A stretch of 64,000 bases of DNA from Streptomyces violens (GTDB lineage: Bacteria; Actinomycetota; Actinomycetes; Streptomycetales; Streptomycetaceae). Below, in pieces: positions 46,176-54,481 of this stretch. Position 1 is the stretch's first letter. Every line of letters starts with the position of its first letter. The stretch is taken from the NCBI RefSeq assembly GCF_000717745.1, contig NZ_JOBH01000002.1, positions 124,001 to 188,000 on the forward strand, in the 5' to 3' direction. The notes under the pieces were generated by a model. That model was not told where the DNA came from. It did no database searches and saw nothing but the letters and a program-made list of their open reading frames with translations. The position numbers and the translations under genes are program-made.

Positions 46176-48455
46176 TCAGGACTCCTTGACCAGCTCTGCG
46201 TACGCGCCCTGGGCGGCGACCAGGTCCTCGTGCCGCCCGCGCTCGACGACCGTGCCGTGGTCGAGGACCACGATCTCGTCGCTGTCGCGCACCGTGCTGA
46301 GGCGGTGGGCGATGACGACGCAGGCGCAGCCCAGGCGCCGCAGGTTGTCCATGATGATCTGTTCGGTCTCCGCGTCCAGGGCGGAGGTGACTTCGTCCAG
46401 GACGAGGATGGAGGGGCGCCGGACCAGGGCCCGGGCGATCTCCAGGCGCTGCCGCTGGCCGCCGGAGAAGTTCCGGCCGTCCTGCTCGACGCGGCTGTGG
46501 ATGCCGCCGGGGCGGCGGGCCACCATGTCGTACGCCGCGGCGTTCTTCAGCGCCTCGATGACGGCCTCGTCGGGAATCGAGGGGTCCCACAGCGCGACGT
46601 TGTCGCGGACCGTGCCTTCGAAGAGGAAGACGTCCTGGTCGACGAAGGAGACCGAGGAGGCGAGGGCGCCGCGGGAGATGTCCTCCAGCCGCTGCCCGTC
46701 GATGTGGATGGTGCCCTCCCACGGGCTGTACAGGCCGGAGATCAGGCGGGAGACAGTGGACTTGCCGCTGCCGGAGCCGCCGACGAGGGCGACCTGCTGC
46801 CCGGGCCCGACGGTCAGCGAGAACTCGGTGAGCAGCGGCTTGTCGAGCGGGCTGTAGCCGAAGGTGACGCTCGTCAGCTCCACATGGCCCTTGAGTCGGC
46901 GGGTGGACGCGACCGGCTCGGGGCGGGTGTAGAGCGAGTCGACCGGGAAGGACTCGACGTCCTTCAGGCGGGCGACGTCGGCGGCGAAGTCCTGGATGCG
47001 GGCCGCCATGCCGTTGAGCCGGGTGATCGGGGCCGTGAAGTTGGTGACCAGCGCCTGGAAGGCGACAAGGAGACCTACCGACATATGGCCTTCGACCGCG
47101 CTGAGACCGCCGACGAGCAGGATCAGCGCGCTGTTGAGGGCGGCGAGGGTGGGCGCGACGACGGCGAGCCAGACGCTGGGCACGCCGAGCCGCTGCTGCC
47201 CGTCCAAGGTGGTGGCGTGCTGCCCGGCCCAGCGCCGGAAGTAGCCGTTCTCGCCGCCGGTGGCCTTCATCGTCTCGATGAGCTGCAGACCGCTGTACGA
47301 GGTGTTGGTCAGCCGGGCGGTGTCGGCGCGCAGCTTCTGGGTGCCCGTGGCGCGCAGCCGTACGACGATGCGCATGGCGGCGACGTTGAGCAGCGCGACG
47401 GCCACGCCGATGAGGGTGAGCTGCGGATCGTACGACCACAGCAGGAACGCGTAGAGGATGACGACGACCGCGTCCACGCCGGCCGCGGCGAGGTCGCGGG
47501 CCAGGGTCTCGGCGACCGTGTCGTTGGACTGCAGGCGCTGGACGAGGTCGGCGGGGTTGCGTTGTGCGAAGAAGGTGACCGGCAGCCGGAGCAGATGGCG
47601 CAGGAAGCGGGCGCTGCTCAGGGTGGAGGAGATGATGCGGCCGCGCAGCAGGTTCGCCTGTTGCAGCGCGGTGAGCGCGGCTGTCAGCACGAGGGTCGTG
47701 CCCATCGACGCGAAGAGCACCCCGAGCAGCGACGTCTGGTCGCCGATCAGGAACATGTCGATGTACGTACGGCTCAGCGCGGGCACCGTCGCGCCGACCA
47801 CGACCAGCAGGAAGCTGGCGAGGACCGCGGCGAGCATGGTGCCGGAGGTGCCGCGCAGCCGGGGCGGCAGGGCGCCGAGGACGCCGGGCTTGCGGCCGCC
47901 CTTGCGGAAGTCCTCGCCGGGCTCGAAGGTCAGCACGACGCCGGTGAAGCTGGTGTCGAAGTCCTCGGCGGGCACGAAGCGGCGGCCCCGGTCGGGGTCG
48001 TTGATGAACGCGCCCTTGCGGCCGAAGCGGCGGCCCATGCCGTCGAAGACGACGTAGTGGTTGAACTCCCAGAAGAGGATGGCCGGGGACCGGACCTCGG
48101 CGAGCGCGGCCGGCTCCATCTGCATGCCCTTGGCCTTCAGGCCGTAGGCGCGGGCCGCCTTGAGGAGGTTGGAGGCACGGGAGCCGTCGCGGGAGACGCC
48201 GCACGCGATGCGCAGCTCCTCCAGCGGGACGTGCCGTCCGTAGTGGCCGAGGACCATGGCGAGCGAGGCGGCGCCGCACTCCACGGCCTCCATCTGGAGG
48301 ATGGTGGGCGTACGGACCGTCTTCCCCGCGCCCTTGGCGGGTCCGGTCCCGCTGCGGCCGGAGCGGCGCCGGTCGGGCTTGGTGTTCGGGCGGTGCCGGC
48401 CGCGGCCGCCGGGCGGCAGCGGGGGCGGTGCCGGGGCTTCGGGCTGCGCGGTCAC
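46176..48455 (-). CDS. NHLM-type peptidase (C39)/permease/ATPase ABC transporter
   Basis: GTG 48455 overlaps the fusion-protein stop and gives 759 residues. The C39 peptidase at the N-terminus has Gln54, the nucleophile Cys60 (LQMEAVECGAASLAMVLGHY), His133 (FNHYVVFDG) and Asp153 (INDPDRG), so it should be active and cut after double-Gly leaders. Six membrane helices and a standard ATPase follow (ALVGGSGSGKSTVSRL, FSGGQRQRLEIARAL, ILVLDEVTSALD). It is expected to remove the leader of the peptide at 49580-49807 during export. Confidence 0.93.
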   Translation of the reverse strand: MTAQPEAPAPPPLPPGGRGRHRPNTKPDRRRSGRSGTGPAKGAGKTVRTPTILQMEAVECGAASLAMVLGHYGRHVPLEELRIACGVSRDGSRASNLLKAARAYGLKAKGMQMEPAALAEVRSPAILFWEFNHYVVFDGMGRRFGRKGAFINDPDRGRRFVPAEDFDTSFTGVVLTFEPGEDFRKGGRKPGVLGALPPRLRGTSGTMLAAVLASFLLVVVGATVPALSRTYIDMFLIGDQTSLLGVLFASMGTTLVLTAALTALQQANLLRGRIISSTLSSARFLRHLLRLPVTFFAQRNPADLVQRLQSNDTVAETLARDLAAAGVDAVVVILYAFLLWSYDPQLTLIGVAVALLNVAAMRIVVRLRATGTQKLRADTARLTNTSYSGLQLIETMKATGGENGYFRRWAGQHATTLDGQQRLGVPSVWLAVVAPTLAALNSALILLVGGLSAVEGHMSVGLLVAFQALVTNFTAPITRLNGMAARIQDFAADVARLKDVESFPVDSLYTRPEPVASTRRLKGHVELTSVTFGYSPLDKPLLTEFSLTVGPGQQVALVGGSGSGKSTVSRLISGLYSPWEGTIHIDGQRLEDISRGALASSVSFVDQDVFLFEGTVRDNVALWDPSIPDEAVIEALKNAAAYDMVARRPGGIHSRVEQDGRNFSGGQRQRLEIARALVRRPSILVLDEVTSALDAETEQIIMDNLRRLGCACVVIAHRLSTVRDSDEIVVLDHGTVVERGRHEDLVAAQGAYAELVKES

Positions 48456-49258
48456 GGGAGGAGCCAATCGATCGGGCGCTGCGCGGTCAGGTGGATCGCA
48501 CCGGTGACGGGCGTCATGGAGCCGATCGCGTTCGGCGGGCCGTCGGCGGTGGACCACTTGTAGCCGGACTTGGTGTCCTTGGCGCGCTCCAGCTCGACGA
48601 GGACCGCGATCGGCTGGCCGTCCGCCGTGAACTGCTCGCCGAGCTCGCGGTCGCCGAGGAAGCCGGCGATCTGACGGCTGCTCTGCGGCGCCCGGCCGAC
48701 GGCCTTGACCTTGCCGCGGAGCACGCCGTACTGCTGCGTGGGCACGGACTGGACGGTGAGGTCGACGGTGGCGCCGACGGGGACGGTGGCGGCGCTGCGG
48801 CTCGGTACGTACACCATCGCCACCAGCGGTTCGTGTGCGCTCTGGACACGCTCGACGCTCGCGACGTCGGCGCCCATGGTGACCACCGAGCCGATCTTGC
48901 CGACCAGACTGGTGACGCGGCCCGGCGCCACCGCGCGGACGGCGCGGTCGCCCTGTGCGGTGCGTACCTTCAGGACCGGCGCTCCGGCCCGGAGCTGCTG
49001 GCCCTCCTTGGCGAAGACCTGGGTGACCTGGCCGGCGACCGGGCTCTGCAGGACGTAGCTGCCCTGGGGGTGGGTGAGGATGCCGGGCGAGGTCAGCTTG
49101 GAGGACACGGACCCGGTGACCGCCCAGAAGGCGGCGACGGCCATCACGACGACGGTGACGGCGAGGACGAGGCCGCCCTGCGGCCGGGCGTAGCGCACGG
49201 GCAGGTCGAGCTCTTCAGGCGACTGGAGCTTGGCCAGCGCCTTTTGCCGGAACTGCAC
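48452..49258 (-). CDS. NHLM-type HlyD-like membrane fusion protein
   Basis: The 268-residue protein has one N-terminal membrane anchor (GLVLAVTVVVMAVAAFWAV, about 28-48), a biotinyl-lipoyl-like half-motif (SPVAGQVTQVFAKEGQQLRA) and a beta-barrel region typical of HlyD partners, but only a short hairpin domain. It is chosen to start at GTG 49258 behind GAGGGA. In Gram-positive bacteria such proteins assist double-ATPase peptide exporters. It is the first of three tightly coupled export genes. Confidence 0.88.
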   Translation of the reverse strand: MQFRQKALAKLQSPEELDLPVRYARPQGGLVLAVTVVVMAVAAFWAVTGSVSSKLTSPGILTHPQGSYVLQSPVAGQVTQVFAKEGQQLRAGAPVLKVRTAQGDRAVRAVAPGRVTSLVGKIGSVVTMGADVASVERVQSAHEPLVAMVYVPSRSAATVPVGATVDLTVQSVPTQQYGVLRGKVKAVGRAPQSSRQIAGFLGDRELGEQFTADGQPIAVLVELERAKDTKSGYKWSTADGPPNAIGSMTPVTGAIHLTAQRPIDWLLP

Positions 49259-49469
49259 GGAACTTTTCCCTCGACTGCTTTTGTCTCATTCGGCGCCGAC
49301 GCATACACCAAAGGGCAGCGCGGACGAAAAGGCGACCCAATAGGACACGCGCGACATGGCGCACCAATGATCCATGAAAATACCCGCTGTTCGGGCATAC
49401 CAAGGCATGACCGTAACACAGGCGGAAAAGCCCGCACTTGACGGGCGAAGACGGCGACCGATGGCATCC
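49259..49469. other. gap between export operon and terminator, no gene seen
   Basis: About 210 bases upstream of the fusion-protein gene hold no ORF with codon bias and no second leader peptide on either strand. An independent promoter for the export genes could lie here; I cannot assign boxes with confidence. Confidence 0.5.
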
Positions 49470-49501
49470 GTGAGCCCCGGAGCAAATACTCCGGGGCTCA
49501 C
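49470..49501 (-). terminator. strong hairpin between precursor gene and export genes
   Basis: GTGAGCCCCGGAG (49470-49482) and CTCCGGGGCTCAC (49489-49501) pair perfectly over 13 bp with a 6-base CAAATA loop. It lies 79 bases after the precursor stop on the minus strand. It would end most precursor transcripts while allowing limited read-through to the exporter, or protect the precursor mRNA 3' end. Confidence 0.85.
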
Positions 49502-49579
49502 GGCAAACCTACGGGTACGGATATGTACCCATAGGTCGAGTCATGCCTGCGGCGGTACGACCGACGACAGTGGCGAGAC

Positions 49580-49807
49580 TCAGAGGCCCTGGGTCAGGCC
49601 CTCGACGGTGCCCACGGCGTTGATGCCGGTGGTCTGCTGCACGGTGCCGTTGACCTGGCCGAGGGTGCTGCCGACGGCGCCACCGGTCAGACCGTCGACG
49701 GTGCCGACAACCTGGTTGACGGTGCCCGAGACGCCGAGGCCACCGGCGATGGCGTCCAGCTCGGCGTCGGCGATCTCAGCGGTCTCGACCTGGGGGGTGA
49801 AGTCCAT
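49580..49807 (-). CDS. double-glycine leader peptide, Cys-free precursor of the NHLM exporter
   Basis: The 75-residue peptide starts at ATG 49807 behind GAAGGGAAA. Residues 1-23 form a leader ending IADAELDAIAGG, a classical double-Gly site preceded by the acidic/hydrophobic ELDAI pattern that C39 peptidases recognise. The predicted mature part (24-75) has no Cys, Lys, Arg, His or aromatic residue and only two charges, Asp38 and Glu69. It contains a repeated octapeptide, VGTVDGLT (34-41) and VGTVEGLT (65-72), and many Gly/Thr/Val. Similar Streptomyces products are often auto-named 'type A2 lantipeptide', but without Cys no lanthionine can form. No modifying enzyme is adjacent. Confidence 0.85.
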   Translation of the reverse strand: MDFTPQVETAEIADAELDAIAGGLGVSGTVNQVVGTVDGLTGGAVGSTLGQVNGTVQQTTGINAVGTVEGLTQGL

Positions 49808-50267
49808 GACTTGCGTTTCCCTTCAATTACTGTGGGTCATACTCGAATAACACGGAAGTCAGCGGCAGAACATAACCCGGCGGCCATAACGGTCATTCAC
49901 CGAATGGAAACCGGGGAGGCATTCGCACAACTCCCGCGTCGAAATGATCCAAGCACGCCAACTGCTGGCCGGGCCAACCCGCTTGCGGCAGCCGGTCGGC
50001 ACATTCCACCGGCGTCGGACGATCGCGTGCAGTTTTGTGCACGCCTTGGTGACGACTCCTTCACAAGAACGTTTACCCGTGCGCCGACGGCGGCGCGCAC
50101 ACGCCGGGCCCATCCGGACATACCCGCGCCAAGCCCCGGACGGCGGCGCGCCGCCGCGCACCGGACGGCACACGCTGTGCCGCCGATGCGCGGGCGATGT
50201 GCAGATTCCTTGAAAGCCGCCTGCGCGACTCAACCTCAGGGCCGCGATGGCGTCCGCTGGGACCGGT
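49808..50267. other. long upstream region of the double-glycine peptide gene, no gene seen
   Basis: These 460 bases hold no convincing ORF. Visible structure includes a perfect 16-bp palindrome CGGCGGCGCGCCGCCG (50141-50156) and a small inverted repeat GTGCA-N6-TGCAC (50027-50042). The first 60 bases next to the peptide gene are AT-richer (CAATTACTG, CATACTCGAATAAC), so the peptide promoter is probably there. Confidence 0.45.
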
Positions 50268-50654
50268 TCAGGGCACCGAGACCCCGCCGGGCAGCGCCGC
50301 GCGCCAGCCGCGCAGCGTCTCCAGCACCCGCTCCAGCTCGCCGACGATCCGGTCCAGCTCGCCGGCGGTGCGCGCGTCGCAGGAGTACGGCAGCCGGCCC
50401 TCGGCCTCGATCACGCCCACCTCGACCACCGGCGACGTCCGGCCGGACGCACCTTCTTCACACATGATCCGGAAGTGGAACTGCGGGAACCCCCGCTCCG
50501 GCTGCGCCGAGAGGTTCCAGCCGACCGGTTCCGCCAGATGCATGATCCCGTCGTGGCCACCGGCCTCGGCGGCCGTGTGCACACGCCGGCACCACACCGG
50601 GCACACCACGGGCCGTACGGCCAATGTCACGGGATCCAGCATTTCATCCGTCAT
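50268..50654 (-). CDS. DUF6907-like small protein
   Basis: ATG 50654 gives 128 residues (beginning MTDEMLDPVTLAVRPVVC). The CPVWCRRVHTAAEAGGHDGI motif with two Cys and two His, followed by MHLAEPVGWNLSAQPERG, is the hallmark of the Streptomyces DUF6907 family; the pattern suggests a metal site. The C-terminal LDRIVGELERVLETLRGW is helical. Function is unknown. Such genes often lie near developmental or secondary-metabolite loci, but no link is shown here. Confidence 0.75.
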   Translation of the reverse strand: MTDEMLDPVTLAVRPVVCPVWCRRVHTAAEAGGHDGIMHLAEPVGWNLSAQPERGFPQFHFRIMCEEGASGRTSPVVEVGVIEAEGRLPYSCDARTAGELDRIVGELERVLETLRGWRAALPGGVSVP

Positions 50655-50771
50655 ATGCACATTATCCGGCCGGTATGCCCGACCCGCTCTTGAACGACGC
50701 GCGGGAGGGCGCGCCCGCAACCCGCGCGCGTGCGGTCAGCACTGCGGTCAGCGCGTGCGGTCAGCGCTAGA

Positions 50772-51770
50772 TCAGCCGGAGGCCCGTACCAGCAGTTCCG
50801 GCGTGAGCCGGACCGTGCGGCTCGGCCCCACGGCCGGTGCCCGGTCCCCCGACCGCTCACCCAGCAACCTGGCCGCCTCCGCCGCCAGTTCGCCGACCGG
50901 CTGGCGGACCGTGGTCAGCGCCGGGTCGGCCAGGCCCGCGAAGGGCACGTCGTCGAAGCCGACGACCGCGACCTCGGTGGGCACCTCCGCACCCAGCTGG
51001 CGCAGCCGCTGCAGGGCGCCGACGGCGATCAGATCGTTGGCGCAGATGATCGCGTCCGGGCGCGAGGGCCAGATGCGGTCGACCGCCTCCCGCCCCCATG
51101 CCACGGAGAAGTCGCCCAGCTCGACCCGGCCGGGGGCCTGCGGGTCCAGGGCCGCCGCGCCCGCCTCGTACGCGGCGCGCCGCTCGGCCGCCGTCGAGGT
51201 CGTGCCGGCCGCGCCCACGAACCACGGCCGGCGGCGGCCCGCCGCCGCCAGGTGATCCAGTACGAGGGCCATGCCGGCCGCGTTGTCCACCGCGACCGAG
51301 TCGGCGACGCCCGGGCCGCAGCCGCGGTCCAGCAGCACCACCGGCACCCGCCGCGCGGCGTCCGCGACCGCCTCCCGGCTGAGCCGCTCGTCGACCGGTA
51401 TCAGCACCAGCGCGTCCACCTGCCGGTCCAGGAACTCCGCGATCCGGGCCGCCTCGGTCGTCGGGTCGTCGTCGCAGTCGGCGAGCAACAGGGCCCGCCC
51501 GGCGGCGTGCAGCGCGTGCTCCAGCTCCCGCACGAGCGCGGGGAAGAAGGGGTTGGTGATCTGCGGCAGGACCAGGCCGACGGTGCCGGTGGCCCGGCGG
51601 CGCAGCGCGCGGGCGACGTGGTTGGGGCGGTATCCCAGCCGGGTGGCGGCCTCCCGTACCGTACGGGCGGTCTCGGCGCCGACCGGACGGGTGCCGGCGA
51701 GCACGCGGGAGACGGTGGCGACGGAACAGCCGGACGCGCGGGCGACGTCCTTCAAGGTGACTTCGGCCAC
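50772..51770 (-). CDS. LacI-family repressor, probable regulator of nucleoside use
   Basis: The 332-residue protein starts at GTG 51770 behind GAAGGGCG. It has the LacI helix-turn-helix (VTLKDVARASGCSVATVSRV then LAGTRPVGAETARTVREAA), hinge helix ARALRRRATG and a periplasmic-binding-like sensor domain (VGLVLPQITNPFFPALVREL, DAIICANDLIAVGAL, VVGFDDVPFAGL). It is divergent from a nucleoside hydrolase/MFS pair 226 bases away, so a ribose or nucleoside effector is likely. Confidence 0.9.
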   Translation of the reverse strand: MAEVTLKDVARASGCSVATVSRVLAGTRPVGAETARTVREAATRLGYRPNHVARALRRRATGTVGLVLPQITNPFFPALVRELEHALHAAGRALLLADCDDDPTTEAARIAEFLDRQVDALVLIPVDERLSREAVADAARRVPVVLLDRGCGPGVADSVAVDNAAGMALVLDHLAAAGRRRPWFVGAAGTTSTAAERRAAYEAGAAALDPQAPGRVELGDFSVAWGREAVDRIWPSRPDAIICANDLIAVGALQRLRQLGAEVPTEVAVVGFDDVPFAGLADPALTTVRQPVGELAAEAARLLGERSGDRAPAVGPSRTVRLTPELLVRASG

Positions 51771-51995
51771 GGTCGCGCCCTTCGCTCGGCTCGGCTGCGC
51801 GCCTGCAAGCGGCGTGCGCTGCGGCAACGGCGGGCAAACGTTATCACCGGGCAGCCGCCGGGCACTGTGGGATGAATCATTGACAAGCACCCCGGTATCC
51901 GGGTGAACTCTTCGCGGCCCTTCGGAGAACGATTTCCCACGCTCTGCCGCAGGGATCACCGCACCACCGTTCAACAGGGCAAAGGGGCTCGACCG

Positions 51996-52982
51996 TTGGC
52001 CAGAAAGATCATCCTCGACTGCGACCCGGGGCACGACGACGCGATCGCCATGCTCCTGGCCCACGGCAACCCCGACATCGAGCTCGTCGCCGTGACGACC
52101 GTGGTCGGCAACCAGACGCTGGAGAAGGTCACCCGCAACGCGCTCTCCGTCGCGCGGATCGCGGGCATCACCGACGTGCCCTTCGCCGCCGGCTGCCCGC
52201 GTCCCCTCGTACGGAACATCGAGACCGCCGGTGACATCCACGGCGAGACCGGTCTGGACGGCCCCGTGCTGCCGGACCCGACGTGCGTCCTGGACGAGCG
52301 GCACGCCGTCGATCTGATCATCGACACCGTGATGTCCCACGAGCCGGGCGAGATCACCATCGTCCCGACCGCGGGCCTGACCAACATCGCGCTGGCCGCC
52401 CGCAAGGAGCCGCGCATCGTCGAGCGGGTCCGCGAGGTCGTCCTGATGGGCGGCGGTTACCACGAGGGCAACTGGAGCGCGGTCGCCGAGTTCAACATCG
52501 TCATCGACCCCGAGGCCGCGCACATCGTCTTCAACGCGGGCTGGCCGGTCACCATGGTCGGCCTGGACCTCACCCACCAGGCGCTCGCGACGCCCGAGGT
52601 GGCCGAGCGGATCGCCGCGCTGGGCACCAAGCCCGCCAAGTTCGTCGAGGAGCTGCTGGAGTTCTTCGGCACCACCTACCGCGACCACCAGGGCTTCGAG
52701 TCGCCGCCGGTGCACGACCCGTGCGCCGTCGCGTATGTGATCGACCCGGACGTGATGACCGTGCGCCGGGCCCCGGTGGACATCGAGCTGACCGGCACCC
52801 TGACCAAGGGCATGACCGTCACGGACTTCCGCGCGCCGGCGCCGGCCGACTGCCGCACCCAGGTCGCGGTGAAGCTGGACCACGGCCGCTTCTGGGACCT
52901 GGTCGTGGACGCCCTGGAGCGGATCGGCGACCCCGAGCTGATCGGCGAGAACCCGCAGAAGCCCGGAGACGTACTGGCATGA
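51996..52982 (+). CDS. inosine-uridine-preferring nucleoside hydrolase
   Basis: TTG 51996 behind AAAGGGG gives 328 residues. The N-terminal ILDCDPGHDDAIAMLLA holds the Ca2+-binding Asp cluster of the family, with TTVVGNQTLEKVTRNAL following, and a conserved His in VHDPCAVAYV near residue 240. It cleaves the N-glycosidic bond of ribonucleosides to free base plus ribose. Its stop overlaps the MFS start by 4 bases, so uptake and hydrolysis are coupled. Confidence 0.93.
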   Translation: MARKIILDCDPGHDDAIAMLLAHGNPDIELVAVTTVVGNQTLEKVTRNALSVARIAGITDVPFAAGCPRPLVRNIETAGDIHGETGLDGPVLPDPTCVLDERHAVDLIIDTVMSHEPGEITIVPTAGLTNIALAARKEPRIVERVREVVLMGGGYHEGNWSAVAEFNIVIDPEAAHIVFNAGWPVTMVGLDLTHQALATPEVAERIAALGTKPAKFVEELLEFFGTTYRDHQGFESPPVHDPCAVAYVIDPDVMTVRRAPVDIELTGTLTKGMTVTDFRAPAPADCRTQVAVKLDHGRFWDLVVDALERIGDPELIGENPQKPGDVLA

Positions 52983-54421
52983 ACGCATCCACTACGACGG
53001 GGCAGCCCCCGGGCGGCCTGACGGAGAGACCCGGCGTCCGGGTCGGTGTCCTGCTCACCGCGCTGCTGGCGGCGTGCTTCGCCTTCCAGCTCAACGCGAG
53101 CATGCTGAGCCCCGCGCTGAAGAGCATCGAGGACAGCCTCCATGCCACCTCGGCGGAGATCGGCCTCACCCAGACCGCGTTCTTCACCGCCGCTGCGCTC
53201 TTCTCGCTCTTCCTGCCGCGGCTCGGCGACGTGATCGGCCGCCGCAAGGTGCTGGCCGGGATGATGGCCCTGATGGTCATCGGCTGCATCATCGCCGCGC
53301 TGGCGACGAGCGTGCCGATGCTCTTCGCCGGCCGCGTCCTCCAGGGCGTGAGCGGCCCGACCGTACCGCTGTGCCTGATCATGCTGCGGGTCGAGGTCAC
53401 CGAGCCGAAGAGGTACGGCACCCTGCTCGGCGTGATCACCGCGGTCAACGGCGGCATCGCGGGCGTGGACTCGCTCGCGGGCGGCTACCTCGCCGACCAC
53501 TACGGCTTCGGCGCGGTCTTCTGGGCGATGGCCGTCGTCGCGGCGGTCGCCGCGGTGCTGGTCGCCACGATGACCCGGGAGTCCACCGCGCCCGTGAAGA
53601 GCCGGATGGACTGGCCCGGCGTGCTCCTCCTCGTCATCTCGGTCGGCACCCTGCTGACCGCGTTCAACGAGGCGGGCAAGCTGGCCGCCGCGAACTGGCC
53701 GCTGATCGCCGTGCTCGTCGTGATCGCCGCGATTGCCTTCGCGCTGTTCTGGCGTACGGAGAGCCGCAGCGGCCACCCGCTGGTCGCCACCCACCACCTC
53801 AAGCAGCGCTCGACCTGGGCCCTGCTGCTGACCACGGTCCTCACCATGACCGGCGTCTTCGCCGTCATGAACGGGCTGATCCCGGCGTTCGCGCAGGACG
53901 CGCAGGCGGGTCTGGGCATGTCGGCCGAGGCGTCGGCGTGGTGGACGCTGACGCCGTATGCCCTTGCGGGTCTGGCGATGGGTCCGGTGGCGGGCCGGCT
54001 CGCCGCGACGTTCGGGTACGGCCGCGTCCTGCGGTTCGGCCTGATCGGCTCCGTGGTGACCGTCCTCCTGATGATCCTCACCCTCGGCAGCAACTCCCGG
54101 CCGCTGCTCCTGGCGATGTCGCTGCTGGTCGGCATCACCTACGCGGGCGTGGCGAACATCGTGCTCAACGGGCTCGGCATCGTGCTGTCCCCGCGCGAGA
54201 ACCCCGGCTTCCTGCCCGGCCTGAACGCGGGCGCGTTCAACCTGGGCGCGGGGCTGAGCTTTGCGGTCTTGTACGCCGTGAAGACGGCGGCGGTGCCGGC
54301 GGATCCGTCGTCGCCGTCGGATTACACCGCGGGCATGATCGCGGGCATGGTCATCATCGCGGCGGCTATCGGGACGTCTTTCCTGATCCCCAAGCCGGTG
54401 TCCGCTGAAGCGGACGGCTGA
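52979..54421 (+). CDS. MFS transporter, probable nucleoside uptake
   Basis: The 480-residue protein has 12-14 hydrophobic segments and the MFS motif LPRLGDVIGRRKVLAGMMAL. It resembles the DHA2-like drug-transporter branch, but coupling to a nucleoside hydrolase by an ATGA overlap points to nucleoside import. The substrate is therefore inferred from context. A short perfect hairpin follows the stop. Confidence 0.8.
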   Translation: MNASTTTGQPPGGLTERPGVRVGVLLTALLAACFAFQLNASMLSPALKSIEDSLHATSAEIGLTQTAFFTAAALFSLFLPRLGDVIGRRKVLAGMMALMVIGCIIAALATSVPMLFAGRVLQGVSGPTVPLCLIMLRVEVTEPKRYGTLLGVITAVNGGIAGVDSLAGGYLADHYGFGAVFWAMAVVAAVAAVLVATMTRESTAPVKSRMDWPGVLLLVISVGTLLTAFNEAGKLAAANWPLIAVLVVIAAIAFALFWRTESRSGHPLVATHHLKQRSTWALLLTTVLTMTGVFAVMNGLIPAFAQDAQAGLGMSAEASAWWTLTPYALAGLAMGPVAGRLAATFGYGRVLRFGLIGSVVTVLLMILTLGSNSRPLLLAMSLLVGITYAGVANIVLNGLGIVLSPRENPGFLPGLNAGAFNLGAGLSFAVLYAVKTAAVPADPSSPSDYTAGMIAGMVIIAAAIGTSFLIPKPVSAEADG

Positions 54422-54430
54422 CCGACCCCC

Positions 54431-54475
54431 CGCGCCCCTTCAGGGGCGCGGGGAACTGCGCGACCAGCCACGATG
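54431..54475. repeat. Streptomyces hairpin repeat with conserved trailing sequence; probable terminator
   Basis: CGCGCCCCT (54431-54439) and AGGGGCGCG (54442-54450) form a 9-bp stem, followed by GGGAACTGCGCGACCAGCCA (54451-54470). I recognise this hairpin plus tail as a common interspersed sequence in Streptomyces intergenic regions. It lies between convergent genes, where it can act as a bidirectional terminator. Confidence 0.7.
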
Positions 54476-54481
54476 GCGGTG

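Noticed and set aside
43316..46189. 957-codon plus-strand frame
   Set aside because: Antisense shadow of the NHLM transporter; composition rich in Gly/Ala/Val/Asp without motifs.
45633..48563. 976-codon plus-strand frame
   Set aside because: Antisense shadow of the C39 transporter; no recognisable domain.
49580..49807. Calling the exported peptide a lantipeptide
   Set aside because: The predicted mature part has no Cys and no LanM/LanB/LanC gene is adjacent.
51836..51847. AACGTT as LacI operator between the LacI and nucleoside hydrolase genes
   Set aside because: A six-base palindrome is too short and common to claim, although its place would fit.
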